Shown here one piece after another: positions 32,866 through 44,424 of a DNA stretch of 64,000 bases (its first letter is position 1; every line of letters starts with the position of its first letter). Position numbers and translations under genes: made by a program. Location: positions 124,001-188,000 of the forward strand of contig JAIXWG010000031.1 of NCBI GenBank assembly GCA_027482245.1, given 5' to 3'. A model generated the notes under the pieces. It was not told the origin of the DNA and did not search any database. It saw only the letters and a program-made list of their open reading frames with translations. This DNA comes from Acetobacteraceae bacterium (lineage in GTDB: Bacteria > Pseudomonadota > Alphaproteobacteria > Acetobacterales > Acetobacteraceae).

Positions 32866-33422
32866 TGCCGAACCGAGAGACCGCCGAGCGACGCCTGCCC
32901 GGCGACCCGACGCCCCGCGAGTATGTCGCGCGCACCATCCGCGTGGACCATGCCGGCGAATACGGCGCGAAGCGCATCTACCAGGGGCAGCTCGCGGTGC
33001 TCGGCCGCACGAAATACGGCCCGATCCTGGAGCACATGAAGGCGCAGGAGCAGGTGCACCTCGACACCTTCGCGGGGCTGATCGCCAAGCGCCGCGTGCG
33101 GCCGACGGCGCTGCTGCCGATCTGGCACGTGGCGGGCTTCGCGCTGGGTGCCGCGACGGCGCTGATGGGCCACCGCGCCGCCATGGCCTGCACCGTCGCG
33201 GTGGAGGAGGCGATCGACGAGCATTACCGCGCCCAGGCGGAGACGCTCGGCGATGACGAGGCGCCGCTCCGCGCCGATATCGAGCGCTTCCGGGCGGAGG
33301 AGCTGGAGCATCGCGACATCGGCCTCGAGAACGAGGCCGAGATGGCGCCGGCCTACCGGCTGCTGAGCGCCGCCATCAAGGCGGGGTGCAAGGTGGCGAT
33401 CAAGGTCAGCGAGCGGGTGTGA
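32865..33422 (+). CDS. coq7: Demethoxyubiquinone hydroxylase Coq7
   Basis: A 185-residue diiron hydroxylase catalysing the last ring hydroxylation of ubiquinone synthesis. The iron ligands are visible: Glu32 (DHAGEYGAKRIY), E62-x-x-H65 (KAQEQVH), a Glu of EEAIDEHY (114/115) and E146-x-x-H149 (EELEH). Length is normal for the bacterial form. Start ATG at 32865 overlaps the dsbB stop (TGATG). Confidence 0.95.
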   Translation: MPNRETAERRLPGDPTPREYVARTIRVDHAGEYGAKRIYQGQLAVLGRTKYGPILEHMKAQEQVHLDTFAGLIAKRRVRPTALLPIWHVAGFALGAATALMGHRAAMACTVAVEEAIDEHYRAQAETLGDDEAPLRADIERFRAEELEHRDIGLENEAEMAPAYRLLSAAIKAGCKVAIKVSERV

Positions 33423-33427
33423 CCTTC

Positions 33428-33458
33428 CCCCGCAAGGCCGCTTCGCGGCGTTGCGGGG
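33428..33458 (+). terminator. Terminator-like hairpin after coq7
   Basis: Inverted repeat with arms CCCCGCAA/TTGCGGGG, one mismatch, then GCCGC/GCGGC around a TTC loop, beginning six bases after the coq7 stop. It sits between convergent genes and may serve both strands. Confidence 0.6.
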
Positions 33459-33479
33459 ACCCGGGATGAGCGCTGCCCC

Positions 33480-34082
33480 TCAATTCTCCAGCTCGGAATC
33501 CCAGTAGAGGTAGTCCCGCCAGCTTTCATGCAGGTAGTTCGGCGGGAAGGATCTTCCGTTCTCCTGCAATTCCCAGCTGGTGGGCTGCCGGGGGGGCAGG
33601 CGGGGGACCATCTGGCATTCGCGGGGCAGCTTGTTGGCCTTGCGGAGGTTGCAGGGCCCGCAGGCGGTGACGACGTTCTCCCAGGTGGTCCGCCCGCCGC
33701 GGCTGCGGGGGATGACGTGGTCGAAGGTCAGGTCCGGCGTCGGCTTCGGGTTGCCGCAATACTGACAGGCGAAGCTGTCGCGCAGGAAGACGTTGAAGCG
33801 GGTGAAGGCCGGGCGCCGGGCGGCCGGGATGTATTCCTTCAGCGCGATCACGCTCGGCAGGCGCATCGTCATGCGCGGCGAATGCACCTCGGCCTCGTAT
33901 TCCGACAGGACCGAGACGCGGTCGAGGAACACGGCCTTCACCGCATCCTGCCAGGCCCAGACCGACAGGGGGAAATAGGACAATGGCCGAAAATCCGCGT
34001 TCAGGACGAGCGCGGGGAAGGACTGCCCTGGAACGAAGTGTCCGCCATCAGGCAAGCGCCACTCCTCAGAATGGCAGCGCAC
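33480..34082 (-). CDS. HNH endonuclease family protein
   Basis: A 200-residue protein of the widespread chromosomal HNH family: an N-terminal segment FPALVLNADFRPLSYFPLSV, then a zinc-stabilised HNH core with CQYC (106-109), FDHVIPRSRGG (first HNH His at 122), WENVVTACGPCN and cysteines 141/144. The family is conserved in alphaproteobacteria and cyanobacteria next to housekeeping genes, and its cellular role is not settled. The ATG at 34082 is used; a shorter start would have to be non-ATG. The 124 bases to the next gene show no feature. Confidence 0.88.
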   Translation of the reverse strand: MRCHSEEWRLPDGGHFVPGQSFPALVLNADFRPLSYFPLSVWAWQDAVKAVFLDRVSVLSEYEAEVHSPRMTMRLPSVIALKEYIPAARRPAFTRFNVFLRDSFACQYCGNPKPTPDLTFDHVIPRSRGGRTTWENVVTACGPCNLRKANKLPRECQMVPRLPPRQPTSWELQENGRSFPPNYLHESWRDYLYWDSELEN

Positions 34083-34206
34083 CCAGTCCTGGGGTCGTCA
34101 ACGTCAGTAAGGCCCCAGATCCTGTGGCTTAGCTGCATTGTCGCGGTCTTTGTGCCAGTGCGAAGGGACCGGCGCAACCGGCGATCTCCGATGTTTCATC
34201 GCCCCG

Positions 34207-34857
34207 TCATCCGGCGGGGCCGAGCGCCTTCTGCAGCATCAGCGCGCCGAGGCTGATGCCGACCTCGTCGATCCCATGGCCGAGGCCGGGGCGGAAGACG
34301 GCTTCCAGCGCCAGGCCGGCGGCCTCTATCGCGGCGCGGGCGTTGCGGCTGGCGCCGGGGGGCACGACCTCATCCTCCTCCCCATGCACGACCAGCACGG
34401 CGGGGCCGGGGCCGGGCGGCACGGGGCAGGGCAGGGCGCCCGAATAGGCGAGGATGGCGGCGGCACCGCGCGCCTGGTGCAGGCCCACCCGGAAGGCCAT
34501 CATCGCCCCCTGGCTGAACCCCATCAGGGCGACGCGGTCCCAGCCGAGCCCGAGCGCCGCGCGCTGCCCGTCGATCCAGGCGAAGAGGGCGCCGGAGGCC
34601 GCATCCGCCCCGGCGGCGATGGCGACGGGCCGGCGATCCTGCAGGCTGAACCATTGCCGGCCATAGGGGGCGAGGTCGCAGGGTTGCGGCGCATGGGGGG
34701 CGATGAAGAGCGCACCGGGCACCGCCTTGCCCCAGCCGGGGGCCAGGTCGATCAGGTCGAAGCCATCGGCGCCGACGCCATGCAGCAGCACGACCAGCGC
34801 GTCGGGCGCGCCGCCCGCGGCCGGGCCCCAGCGCGGCCCCTCCTCCTCATCCCTCAT
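34207..34857 (-). CDS. Alpha/beta hydrolase (phospholipase/carboxylesterase family)
   Basis: A 216-residue cytosolic esterase of the YpfH/carboxylesterase 2 type. The triad is Ser115 in GFSQGAMM, Asp162 in VVHGEEDEVVP and His194 in GLGHGID. Oxyanion-hole residues lie in VVLLHGVGADG. It hydrolyses short acyl esters or lysophospholipids; the true substrate is unknown. It is divergent from gluQ. Confidence 0.9.
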   Translation of the reverse strand: MRDEEEGPRWGPAAGGAPDALVVLLHGVGADGFDLIDLAPGWGKAVPGALFIAPHAPQPCDLAPYGRQWFSLQDRRPVAIAAGADAASGALFAWIDGQRAALGLGWDRVALMGFSQGAMMAFRVGLHQARGAAAILAYSGALPCPVPPGPGPAVLVVHGEEDEVVPPGASRNARAAIEAAGLALEAVFRPGLGHGIDEVGISLGALMLQKALGPAG

Positions 34858-34907
34858 GGTCCCGCCCCCGTGTTGCGATGCAGCAGAAGATCGGCAGGAT
34901 GCCGGGG

Positions 34908-35747
34908 ATGACCCTGATCGTCACGCGCTTCGCGCCGAGCCCGACCGGATTCCTGCATCTCGGCCATGTCCACTCGGCCCTGGCCGGCTGGCGGCGGGCG
35001 CGGGAGGCGGGCGGGCGCTTTCTCCTGCGGCTCGAGGATATCGACGGCACGCGCTGCCGGCCGGCATTCTCGGCCGCGATCGAGGAAGACCTGCGCTGGC
35101 TCGGCATCGACTGGGATGGGCCGGTGCGCGTGCAGTCGCGGCATCTCGCGGATTACCGGGCATCGCTGGACCGGATCGCGGGGATGGGGCTGCTCTACCC
35201 CTGCTTCTGCACGCGCGCGGAGATCGCGCGGGAGATCGCGGCGAGTGGCGGGGCGCCGCAAGGCCCGGACGGGCCGCTCTACCCCGGCACCTGCCGGCGG
35301 TTGTCCATGGCGGAGCGGGAAGAGCGGATCGCGCGCGGCGACCCCTATGCGCTGCGGCTGGACATGGCGGCGGCGCTGGCGCGGGTCGGGCCGCTGGATT
35401 TCGAGGAGGAAGGGCGCGGCCGGCTCCGCTGCGACCCGGCGCGCTTCGGCGACGTGGTGCTGGCGCGGAAGGAGGTGCCGGCGAGCTACCACCTCTGCGT
35501 CACCCATGACGATGCGCGGGATGGCGTGACGGTGGTGACGCGGGGGGAGGACCTACTGCCCGCGACCGACCTGCATCGGCTGATCCAGGCGCTCATGGGG
35601 TGGCCGGAACCGGCCTATCGGCACCATGCCCTGCTGGTGGACGAAGCGGGGCGGCGCTTGGCGAAGCGGGACGGGGCGCTGGCCGTGCGCGCGCTGCGCG
35701 AGGCCGGTCGGAGTGCGGCTGAGGTGCGCCGGATGGCGGGGGGGTGA
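34908..35747 (+). CDS. gluQ: Glutamyl-queuosine tRNA(Asp) synthetase
   Basis: A 279-residue truncated glutamyl-tRNA synthetase that attaches glutamate to queuosine in tRNA-Asp. It has the N-terminal TRFAPSPTGFLHLGHVHSA (HIGH-type motif), the zinc site CFC...YPGTC (at about 100-130) and the KMSKS-like LAKRDGA, and it lacks the anticodon-binding domain. The start is set at 34908 because family members begin a few residues before TRFAPSPTG; ATG at 34878 would add ten residues without a ribosome site. Confidence 0.93.
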   Translation: MTLIVTRFAPSPTGFLHLGHVHSALAGWRRAREAGGRFLLRLEDIDGTRCRPAFSAAIEEDLRWLGIDWDGPVRVQSRHLADYRASLDRIAGMGLLYPCFCTRAEIAREIAASGGAPQGPDGPLYPGTCRRLSMAEREERIARGDPYALRLDMAAALARVGPLDFEEEGRGRLRCDPARFGDVVLARKEVPASYHLCVTHDDARDGVTVVTRGEDLLPATDLHRLIQALMGWPEPAYRHHALLVDEAGRRLAKRDGALAVRALREAGRSAAEVRRMAGG

Positions 35748-35766
35748 GGCGCGACCCCCACCCCAA

Positions 35767-35792
35767 CCCTCCCCCGCAATCGCGGGGGAGGG
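35767..35792. terminator. Bidirectional terminator hairpin
   Basis: Perfect 11-bp arms CCCTCCCCCGC/GCGGGGGAGGG with an AATC loop lie between the convergent gluQ and livF genes, 19 and 7 bases from their stops. Confidence 0.7.
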
Positions 35793-35798
35793 AGCAGG

Positions 35799-36524
35799 TC
35801 AGTGCCCGCCCCCCAAATACGCGTCCCTAATCTCCGGCCGCGCCAGCAGCTCCGCCCCCGACCCGCTCATGGTGATGCGCCCGGTCACCAGCACGTAGCC
35901 CCGATGGGCCAGGCGCAGCGCCTGGTTGGCGTTCTGCTCCACCAGCAGCACGGTCAGGCCCTCGGACTCGTTCAGCGCCTTGATGGCGGCAAAGATCTGG
36001 CGGGAGATCAGCGGCGCCAGGCCGAGCGAGGGCTCGTCCAGCAGCAGCAGCCGCGGCCGCGACATCAGCGCGCGGCCGATCGCCAGCATCTGCTGTTCGC
36101 CGCCCGAGAGCGTACCGCCGCGCTGCGCCTGGCGTTCGTTGAGGCGGGGGAAGAGGGCGAAGACGCGCTCCAGCTCCAGCGCCGGATCATGGCCCATCGC
36201 CTGGGCGCCCATGATCAGGTTCTCCAGCACCGTCATGCGCGGGAAGATGCGCCGGCCTTCCGGGGACTGCGCGACGCCGCGGCGGATGATCTGGTGGGTC
36301 GGCATCGCGGTGATGTCCTCCCCCTCCAGCAGGATGCGGCCCGACCGGGCGCGGGGATCGCCGCAGAGGCTCATCAGCAGGGTCGACTTGCCGGCGCCGT
36401 TCGCGCCGATCAGCGTCACGATCTCCCCGGGATCGACATGGAGGGAGACGCCCTTCAGCGCCTCCACCGCGCCGTAGAAGGTGCGGAGGTCCTGGACCTC
36501 CAGCATGGGGGCCGCGGCGCTCAT
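35799..36524 (-). CDS. livF: Branched-chain amino acid ABC transporter ATPase LivF
   Basis: A 241-residue ATPase with Walker A GANGAGKST, signature LSGGEQQMLAIGRAL and Walker B LLLLDEPSLGLAP; the VLLVEQNANQAL region and the short C-terminal LARPEIRDAYLGGGH are LivF-specific. It powers uptake of Leu/Ile/Val or related amides together with LivG, LivM and LivH. Its start overlaps the livG stop (ATGA). The binding protein LivK is not in the window, so the actual substrate could be an aromatic acid, urea or amide instead. Confidence 0.93.
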   Translation of the reverse strand: MSAAAPMLEVQDLRTFYGAVEALKGVSLHVDPGEIVTLIGANGAGKSTLLMSLCGDPRARSGRILLEGEDITAMPTHQIIRRGVAQSPEGRRIFPRMTVLENLIMGAQAMGHDPALELERVFALFPRLNERQAQRGGTLSGGEQQMLAIGRALMSRPRLLLLDEPSLGLAPLISRQIFAAIKALNESEGLTVLLVEQNANQALRLAHRGYVLVTGRITMSGSGAELLARPEIRDAYLGGGH

Positions 36525-37341
36525 TCCTCCTCCGCCTCGCCCAGATAGGCGGCGATGACGTGGGGGTCCTGGCGGATGGCGGCGGGCGGGCCCTCCGCGA
36601 TCTTCTTGCCGTGGTCGAGCACGACGACATGGTCCGAGATGCGCATGACGATGCCCATGTCGTGTTCGATCAGCAGGATGGAGGTGGGCGCGGCGGCGGT
36701 CGCGGTGCCGTCCCGGATCGCCAGCAGCAGCTTCGCCAGGTCGTCGGATTCGCGGGGGTTCAGGCCGGCCGCGGGCTCATCCAGGCAGAGCAGGGAGGGG
36801 CCGGTGCACATGGCGCGCGCGATCTCGAGCCGCCGCTGGTCGCCATAGGGCAGCGATCCCGCGGGATCATCGGCGCGGGCCAGCAGCCCGATGGCGCGCA
36901 GCCAGCCGGCGGCACGCTCGATCGCCGCGGCCTCGGCCGCCTTGTAGCCGGAGATGCCGAGCAGCGCGCCGATGCCCCAGCCCGTCGCCTTGTGCAGCGG
37001 GCCGTGCTGCGCGATCAGCAGGTTCTCCAGCGCCGTCATGCCGGCGAAAAGGCGGATGTTCTGGAAGGTGCGCGCCACGCCGGCGCGGGCGATGTTGTGG
37101 TCCTTGAGCTGGTTCAGGACCACGTCGCGGCCTTCATGCGTGGTCAGGCGCACCGTGCCGCCGGTCGGGCGGTAGAAGCCGGTGATGCAGTTGAAGACCG
37201 TTGTCTTGCCGGCACCGTTCGGGCCGATCAGGGCGGTGATGGTGCCGCGCGGGACCTCGAAGCTCACGCCATCCACGGCCAGCAGGCCGCCGAAGCGCAT
37301 GGTCAGGCCCTCGACGCGGAGGATGTCGGCGGTGGTCACGC

Positions 37342-37345
<4 letters not shown>
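36521..37345 (-). CDS. livG: Branched-chain amino acid ABC transporter ATPase LivG
   Basis: A 274-residue ATPase: Walker A GPNGAGKTT, the LivG-type LARAGVARTFQNIRLFAGM, signature LPYGDQRRLEIARAM and Walker B LLCLDEPAAGLNP, then the C-terminal GKKIAEGPPAAIRQDPHV with the LivG extension. Start ATG at 37345 overlaps the livM stop (ATGA); the longer reading is rejected because it would run through livM. Confidence 0.94.
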
Positions 37346-38622
<1,277 letters not shown>

Positions 38623-38752
38623 CGGGTCTTCTCCGCCAGGCGCACGCCGCAGGCGGGCGAGCGGCCGAACGGCCGCCGCGCCTTATGGCGCGCAGCCAAG
38701 CGAAGCGCCGGCGATTGAGGGCGGATCGGCCACGATCCGCAGGCAAAGGCCT

Positions 38753-39667
<915 letters not shown>

Positions 39668-39993
39668 GGCGGGTGGTCCTTATCCCGGGTCACCGAACGG
39701 TCGGCGAAGCGCCGCAACCGCGCAAGCGAATTCCCTGCCAGGATGGCGGCGGCATGGAAAGGGGGCGAGCCGGGCGAAGCCACCCTTGCATCCCGCATGC
39801 GGGCGGCGGTGCAGGCCCGAATCGGCACTGCCTCTGCACGGTGGCGCCCCCCCTTGGCCATCGGCGATCCGGCAACCTGTCCGGAAGCAGCGTCCAGCCA
39901 GAAAGAGAAGAGCGTTGCCGTGAGCACGACTCGTTGCGATACCGGCGGGCGGCAGCATAACCTTCCTCATCAGCAACGAAGGCTCGCGCCGCG
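39668..39993. other. Intergenic region upstream of livH
   Basis: This 326-base interval between divergent genes holds the promoter regions of the liv operon (minus) and of the orphan gene at 39994 (plus). No coherent open frame, riboswitch or strong operator palindrome was recognised. Base composition is visibly less GC-rich in its right half (about 39890 onward). Confidence 0.5.
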
Positions 39994-40452
39994 ATGTTTG
40001 GATGGCTCAGAAGCAGGAAGCCGGCGCTGCCCGAGAAGCTCTACTTCAAGGACAGCAACGCCGCGTTCGAGTACGCCGCCCAGTACATGAGCCGGGGCTT
40101 GGCTCCGGTGAATGGTGTGCCAGACGGCCGACCTGGCCAGTTCCTGATCGGCATCATCGACGGGATGGCGCCGCCGCACCCTCTCCTCCGCACCAAGACC
40201 ATCGACAAGTATGCCGCCCGCTTGGCCGTGACCGGCGGTGTTGTTGCGGTCGAGAACTGCGGGAGCATCGCGGCGGGGGGTAACCTGCGACAAGGCGACC
40301 TGGTTGCCGTGCAGGTCGGAAGCTACGATCCACGGTACCCGCCCGATCACCCGATGAACTATTTCGTCGCCATCTGCAGGCTCAAGCCGACGCTGATCGT
40401 TGCGGACAACTACTTCGAGATCGACGAACAGAGCATCCCGAAGCGGGGTTGA
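39994..40452 (+). CDS. Hypothetical protein, 152 residues
   Basis: A soluble protein of 152 residues with no recognised domain. It opens MFGWLRSRKPALPEKLYFKD, has FEYAAQYM, a central beta-rich part (GQFLIGIIDGM, GGVVAVENCGSIAAGGNLRQGDLVAVQVGSYD) and ends YFEIDEQSIPKRG. The glycine spacing in the beta-rich part suggests a small barrel. Codon use is less GC-biased than its neighbours, and it lies between the liv operon and tRNA-Phe with no operon partner, which hints at acquisition. Function is unknown. Confidence 0.6.
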   Translation: MFGWLRSRKPALPEKLYFKDSNAAFEYAAQYMSRGLAPVNGVPDGRPGQFLIGIIDGMAPPHPLLRTKTIDKYAARLAVTGGVVAVENCGSIAAGGNLRQGDLVAVQVGSYDPRYPPDHPMNYFVAICRLKPTLIVADNYFEIDEQSIPKRG

Positions 40453-40601
40453 TTGCCTTCCGGGTACTGCACGACCCCGGACAGTCCCACGGGGGCTGTA
40501 GCGCCATCCGCGTGGCCGACATGGTCCGGGCGAACCAACTCGCCCACCGTGGTGATCAAGCGCCGACGGATGCGGGGCTTGCTGATGTAGCAGGGGGGGG
40601 A

Positions 40602-40677
40602 TGGTGCCCAGGGCCGGAATCGAACCAGCGACACTGCGATTTTCAGTCGCATGCTCTACCAACTGAGCTACCTGGGC
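40602..40677 (-). tRNA. tRNA-Phe (anticodon GAA)
   Basis: A 76-base cloverleaf on the minus strand: acceptor GCCCAGG/CCTGGGC, D arm GCTCAGTTGGTAGAGC, anticodon stem TGCGA/TCGCA with loop CTGAAAA (GAA anticodon), variable GTGTC, T arm GCTGG-TTCGATT-CCGGC, discriminator A and an encoded CCA. All stems pair. No repeat of its 3' end was seen nearby that would mark an attachment site. Confidence 0.96.
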
Positions 40678-40758
40678 CCAAGCCAAGGCCGGTGAACCGG
40701 CCCGCCGTAGAGGAGGCGGGAGATAGCGAATGGGATTTCGCCTGTCCACCCCCCCTTC

Positions 40759-40941
40759 TCAATCCTCCTCATCCGCATCCGGTTCGGGCTTCACCGGCAC
40801 GGCGTAGTCGCCGGCCAGCCAGCGGCCGAGATCGACCTGCTGGCAGCGGTCGGAACAGAAGGGGCTGCCCGGCCGGGCGGGCGCGCGGTTGCAGATGGGG
40901 CAGCGGCGGGCGATGGGGCGGCGGGGCGGGTCCTGGCTCAC
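40759..40941 (-). CDS. yacG: DNA gyrase inhibitor YacG
   Basis: A 60-residue zinc protein with the four cysteines in CPIC (N-terminal) and FCSDRC, followed by [14 protein letters not shown]. YacG binds GyrB and inhibits gyrase. It starts at a GTG overlapping the RNase stop (GTGA) and ends the infA-maf-rng-yacG gene string, an order common in alphaproteobacteria. Confidence 0.93.
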   Translation of the reverse strand: MSQDPPRRPIARRCPICNRAPARPGSPFCSDRCQQVDLGRWLAGDYAVPVKPEPDADEED

Positions 40942-42092
40942 GCGCGGTCTTCCTCGATCTGCTCCTCGCCCGGCTTCAGCGCGCGATCGGCGTGCAGCAC
41001 CAGCTTCCGCCCCGTGGCGGCCTGGTATTCCGCCAGCGCGATGGGCAGGGCGGCCGCGGCGGCGGCCACTTCCTTCCCCGCGCGCAGCGCCAGCTTGATG
41101 TGCGGCCGCGCCGCGGCGTCCCGCGCCATGGCGCGCAGGGCGGCCAGCAGGTGCGTGGCGGCGGAGGTCGGGCTGCCCAGCACCTCGTGCAAGGGGGGGT
41201 GCACGCGGCGTCGCATGATCTCCACCAGGCCGAGCCGGGTGACGCCCAGCAGCGCGGCTTCCAGCGGGTCCGCCGCCAGTGCCTTCTCGAGCGGCGGCAG
41301 CACCGTCGGGCGCTTGCGGATGGGCAGCCCCGCGAAATCCACCAGGATGGCGCCGGAGAGGTTTCTCAGGATGATCTGCCGGGCGACCTCGGCCGCCGCG
41401 ACTTCGTTCACGCGGGCGGGAGAGGCGGCATCGCCCAGGCCGGCGGCGCGGCCGCCATCGACATCGATGGCGATCAGGGCGGGCGTCGGGTGAATGTGCA
41501 GGCGGAGCCCGCCGGGCAGGTCCACCACGGGCTCCGCGAGCGCGGCGAAGGCCGATTCGGTTTCCTCGTCGAAGGCGTTGCCGTGCACCAGCCGCGCGCG
41601 GTCGCGGCCCAGCAGCGCCACCACGGCGGCGCTGTCCGTCTCCACGGGCAGGGTCGGGAAGGCCCGGGCCAGGCGCAGCGCCGCGCCGGGGCCGCGGGCC
41701 AGCAGCTGGGGCTTGCGGCTGGCGGGCAGGGGGGGCGGGTTGTCCACCCGCATGGTCACGCGCGGGCCCTTGCCGCCCTGGGCGGCGCGCGTGATGCGCA
41801 GCACCACCCAGTCACCCTCGCTGACCGCGCGGCCGATGGGGCGGCGGGGGGGTGGCGTCTCGTTCTCCGGCAGGAAGGCGGTTGTGCCGCCCGCGATCTC
41901 GACGAAGGCGCCGCTCATGCCCGCGGAGACGGCGGTGACGCGGCCGAGATGCAGGTCGCCGACGCCATCGGGCAGGTCCGGCCGGTCGATCGCCACCTGC
42001 TGCAGGGCGCCGTCCCGCAGCACCGCCACCCGGACCTCGCCCGGGGAGGCGCTGGCCAGGATGCGGTCGCCCCCCTCGAAGCCCGAGGTCAC
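40938..42092 (-). CDS. Ribonuclease E/G family protein
   Basis: A 384-residue RNase E/G-type protein, short for the family. An S1-like RNA-binding part is inserted near the N-terminus ([22 protein letters not shown]), and the catalytic part has the metal-binding Asp pair in [12 protein letters not shown] and [10 protein letters not shown]. The zinc-link CPxCxGxG and the C-terminal RNase E scaffold are not seen. Start GTG at 42092 overlaps the maf stop (GTGA). It is expected to act in rRNA or mRNA processing. Confidence 0.85.
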   Translation of the reverse strand: MTSGFEGGDRILASASPGEVRVAVLRDGALQQVAIDRPDLPDGVGDLHLGRVTAVSAGMSGAFVEIAGGTTAFLPENETPPPRRPIGRAVSEGDWVVLRITRAAQGGKGPRVTMRVDNPPPLPASRKPQLLARGPGAALRLARAFPTLPVETDSAAVVALLGRDRARLVHGNAFDEETESAFAALAEPVVDLPGGLRLHIHPTPALIAIDVDGGRAAGLGDAASPARVNEVAAAEVARQIILRNLSGAILVDFAGLPIRKRPTVLPPLEKALAADPLEAALLGVTRLGLVEIMRRRVHPPLHEVLGSPTSAATHLLAALRAMARDAAARPHIKLALRAGKEVAAAAAALPIALAEYQAATGRKLVLHADRALKPGEEQIEEDRA

Positions 42093-42676
42093 GGCGTCAG
42101 CCAGCCGGCGCCCCGGAGCAGTTGCGCCGTCTCGAACAGCGGCAGGCCGACCACGTTGGAATGGCTGCCGGACAGGAAGCGCACGAAGGCCTCGGCGCGC
42201 TTCTGGATCTGGTAGCCGCCGGCCGCGCCCTGCCATTCGCCGGAGGCGACGTAATCCTCCATCTGCGCCGCGGTCAGGCGCTGGAAGCCGAGGATGGTCA
42301 CGACCTCGCGCCTCGATCGCTTGCCATCGGGGCGGATCAGGCAGAGCCCGGTGGTGACGCGGTGGCGGCGGCCGGACAGCAGGGCCAGGAACTTCGCGGC
42401 CTCCGCCGCATCGGCGGGCTTGTTCAGCACGCGGCGGCCGACGCCGACCACGGTATCGGCGGCCAGCACCAGGCAATCCGGGCATTGCGCGGCCACGGCT
42501 TCCGCCTTCGCCACCGCCAGCCGGCCGGCCAGCGCGCGGGGAAGCTCGGCCTTGCGCGGCGTCTCGTCGATATCGGCGGGGAGGACGCGATCCGGCGTCA
42601 CGCCGATGCGCGCCAGCAGCTCCAGCCGGCGGGGGCTGGCGGAGGCGAGGACCAGGGAAGGGCGGGGGGTGGGCAT
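42089..42676 (-). CDS. maf: Maf-like nucleoside triphosphate pyrophosphatase
   Basis: A 195-residue Maf protein: LVLASASPRRLELLARIG at the N-terminus, VLAADTVV, and the C-terminal SGEWQGAAGGYQIQKRAEAFV. It hydrolyses non-canonical or pyrimidine NTPs to monophosphates as house-cleaning. It lies between infA and the RNase gene, the conserved order. Confidence 0.94.
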   Translation of the reverse strand: MPTPRPSLVLASASPRRLELLARIGVTPDRVLPADIDETPRKAELPRALAGRLAVAKAEAVAAQCPDCLVLAADTVVGVGRRVLNKPADAAEAAKFLALLSGRRHRVTTGLCLIRPDGKRSRREVVTILGFQRLTAAQMEDYVASGEWQGAAGGYQIQKRAEAFVRFLSGSHSNVVGLPLFETAQLLRGAGWLTP

Positions 42677-42694
42677 GCGGGCGCCCGCCTGCCG

Positions 42695-42913
42695 CTACTT
42701 GAAGCGGAAGGTGATGCGCCCCTTGGTCAGGTCATACGGCGTCATCTCGACATTCACGCGGTCGCCGGCCAGGACGCGGATGCGGTTCTTGCGCATCTTC
42801 CCGCTGGTATGGGCGAGAACCATGTGGTCGTTGTCGAGCTTCACGCGGAACATCGCGTTGGGCAGCAGCTCCACCACGGTGCCGCTGAACTCGATCATGT
42901 CCTCTTTCGACAT
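42695..42913 (-). CDS. infA: Translation initiation factor IF-1
   Basis: A full-length 72-residue IF-1, a single OB fold: [40 protein letters not shown] and the end [12 protein letters not shown]. It binds the 30S A site during initiation. An imperfect hairpin with arms GGGCCTC/GAGGCCC (42948-42972) lies upstream, in the 203-base gap before hisD, and may terminate the his genes. Confidence 0.98.
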   Translation of the reverse strand: MSKEDMIEFSGTVVELLPNAMFRVKLDNDHMVLAHTSGKMRKNRIRVLAGDRVNVEMTPYDLTKGRITFRFK

Positions 42914-43116
42914 GCAGATCCTTCATCGGAGCAGCCGGGACCCGTTCGGGCCTCGGGGGGGTCGTGAGGCCCCGCGAGGGGCCGGGATGGTCGTAGGGGC
43001 CAGCACCGACCCCAGGGGGTCAGGCACAAGGCCGGTCATGGCGCGGGGGGGCGCGCAAGGCGGCGCGGAACATGAGCGCCACGACGCCCTTGGTCAAGGA
43101 CGGTTGTCCTGTTTCG

Positions 43117-44424
43117 TCAGGCCGCCGGCCTGTTCACCCGCAGACGGGCTGCGACGCTGAGGCCATGCGCGTCCAGCCCCTCGGCCTGCGCCAGCGTCAC
43201 CGCGGCGGGGCCGATGGCGGCGATCCCGGCCTCCGTCGCCTCCACCCAGGTGGTGCGCTTGAGGAAATCGAAGACGGAGAGGCCGGAGGCGAAGCGCGCC
43301 GTGCGTCCCGTGGGCAGCACATGGTTCGGGCCGGCCACGTAGTCGCCCAGCGCTTCCGGGCAATGCCGGCCGAGGAAGGCCGCGCCGGCATGGCGGATGC
43401 GGGCGAACAGCGCGCGCGTGTCCTCCACCATGATCTGCAGGTGTTCCGGCGCCAGGCGGTTCGTCAGCTCCACCGCCTGGTCCCAGCTCTCGACGACGAT
43501 GACCGCGCCATGGGCCTGCCAGGAGGCACGGGCGATGGCGGCGCGGGGCAGGGTTTCCAGCGCCGCCTCCACCGCCGCCACCACGCGGTCCGCGAAGCGC
43601 GCATCATCGGTGACCAGGATCGACTGCGCGGCCTCGTCATGCTCGGCCTGGGCCAGCAGGTCGAGCGCGACATGGTCCGGGTTGTTGCTGCCATCGGCCA
43701 GGACCACGACCTCCGACGGGCCGGCGATGCTGTCGATGCCGACGCGGCCGAAGGCCTGGCGCTTGGCTTCCGCGACATAGGCATTGCCGGGGCCGACGAT
43801 GCGGTCCACCGGCGCGATGCTGGCAGTGCCCCAGGCCAGCGCCGCTACGGCCTGCGCCCCGCCGACGCGCCAGATCTCGCTGACGCCGGCGAGCCTGGCG
43901 GCCGCCAGCACCAGCGGGTTCAGCACGCCATCCGGCGTCGGCACGCACATCGCGATGCGCTGCACGCCGGCGACCCGGGCGGGCAGCGCGTTCATCAGGA
44001 CGGAGGAGGGGTAGGCCGCCTTGCCGCCGGGAACATAGAGCCCGACGGCATCGATGGCGCCCCACCGCATGCCGGTGGTGACGCCGCTGCCATCATCGAG
44101 CGTGATGTCGCGCGGCAGCTGGGCGGCGTGGAAGGCCTCGATCCGCTTCGCGGCCACCGCCAGGGCGTCGCGCCGGTCGGCAGGGATGGCGGCAGTCGCG
44201 GCCTCGATCTCGGCTTCCGTCACGCGCAGCGCCGCGGCATCGGCAGGCATCCAGCGGTCGAAGCGGCGGGTCAGGTCGAGCAGGGCGGCGTCGCCCTCCG
44301 CCTGGATGGACTGGATGATGCCGGCGACGGCGGCGTCGACGCGCGCGGTGGTGTCGCGGGCCTCGGCCAGCAGCGCCTCGAACGCCGCCTCGAAGCCCGG
44401 ATCGCGGGTGGACAGGCGCTTCAT
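43117..44424 (-). CDS. hisD: Histidinol dehydrogenase
   Basis: A 435-residue zinc enzyme converting histidinol to histidine in two NAD-dependent steps. Conserved stretches: VGLYVPGGKAAYPSSVLMNA, VDRIVGPGNAYVAEAKR, IAGPSEVVVLAD, the zinc ligands in LLAQAEHDEAAQ, and the C-terminal LPTGRTARFASGLSVFDF with the last His region. Its start overlaps the hisG stop (ATGA). Confidence 0.97.
   Translation of the reverse strand: MKRLSTRDPGFEAAFEALLAEARDTTARVDAAVAGIIQSIQAEGDAALLDLTRRFDRWMPADAAALRVTEAEIEAATAAIPADRRDALAVAAKRIEAFHAAQLPRDITLDDGSGVTTGMRWGAIDAVGLYVPGGKAAYPSSVLMNALPARVAGVQRIAMCVPTPDGVLNPLVLAAARLAGVSEIWRVGGAQAVAALAWGTASIAPVDRIVGPGNAYVAEAKRQAFGRVGIDSIAGPSEVVVLADGSNNPDHVALDLLAQAEHDEAAQSILVTDDARFADRVVAAVEAALETLPRAAIARASWQAHGAVIVVESWDQAVELTNRLAPEHLQIMVEDTRALFARIRHAGAAFLGRHCPEALGDYVAGPNHVLPTGRTARFASGLSVFDFLKRTTWVEATEAGIAAIGPAAVTLAQAEGLDAHGLSVAARLRVNRPAA

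Noticed and set aside
40602..40677. tRNA-Phe as an attachment site of an integrated element
   Set aside because: No direct repeat of the tRNA 3' end, integrase or phage gene was found in the window; kept only as a weak hint for the adjacent atypical gene.
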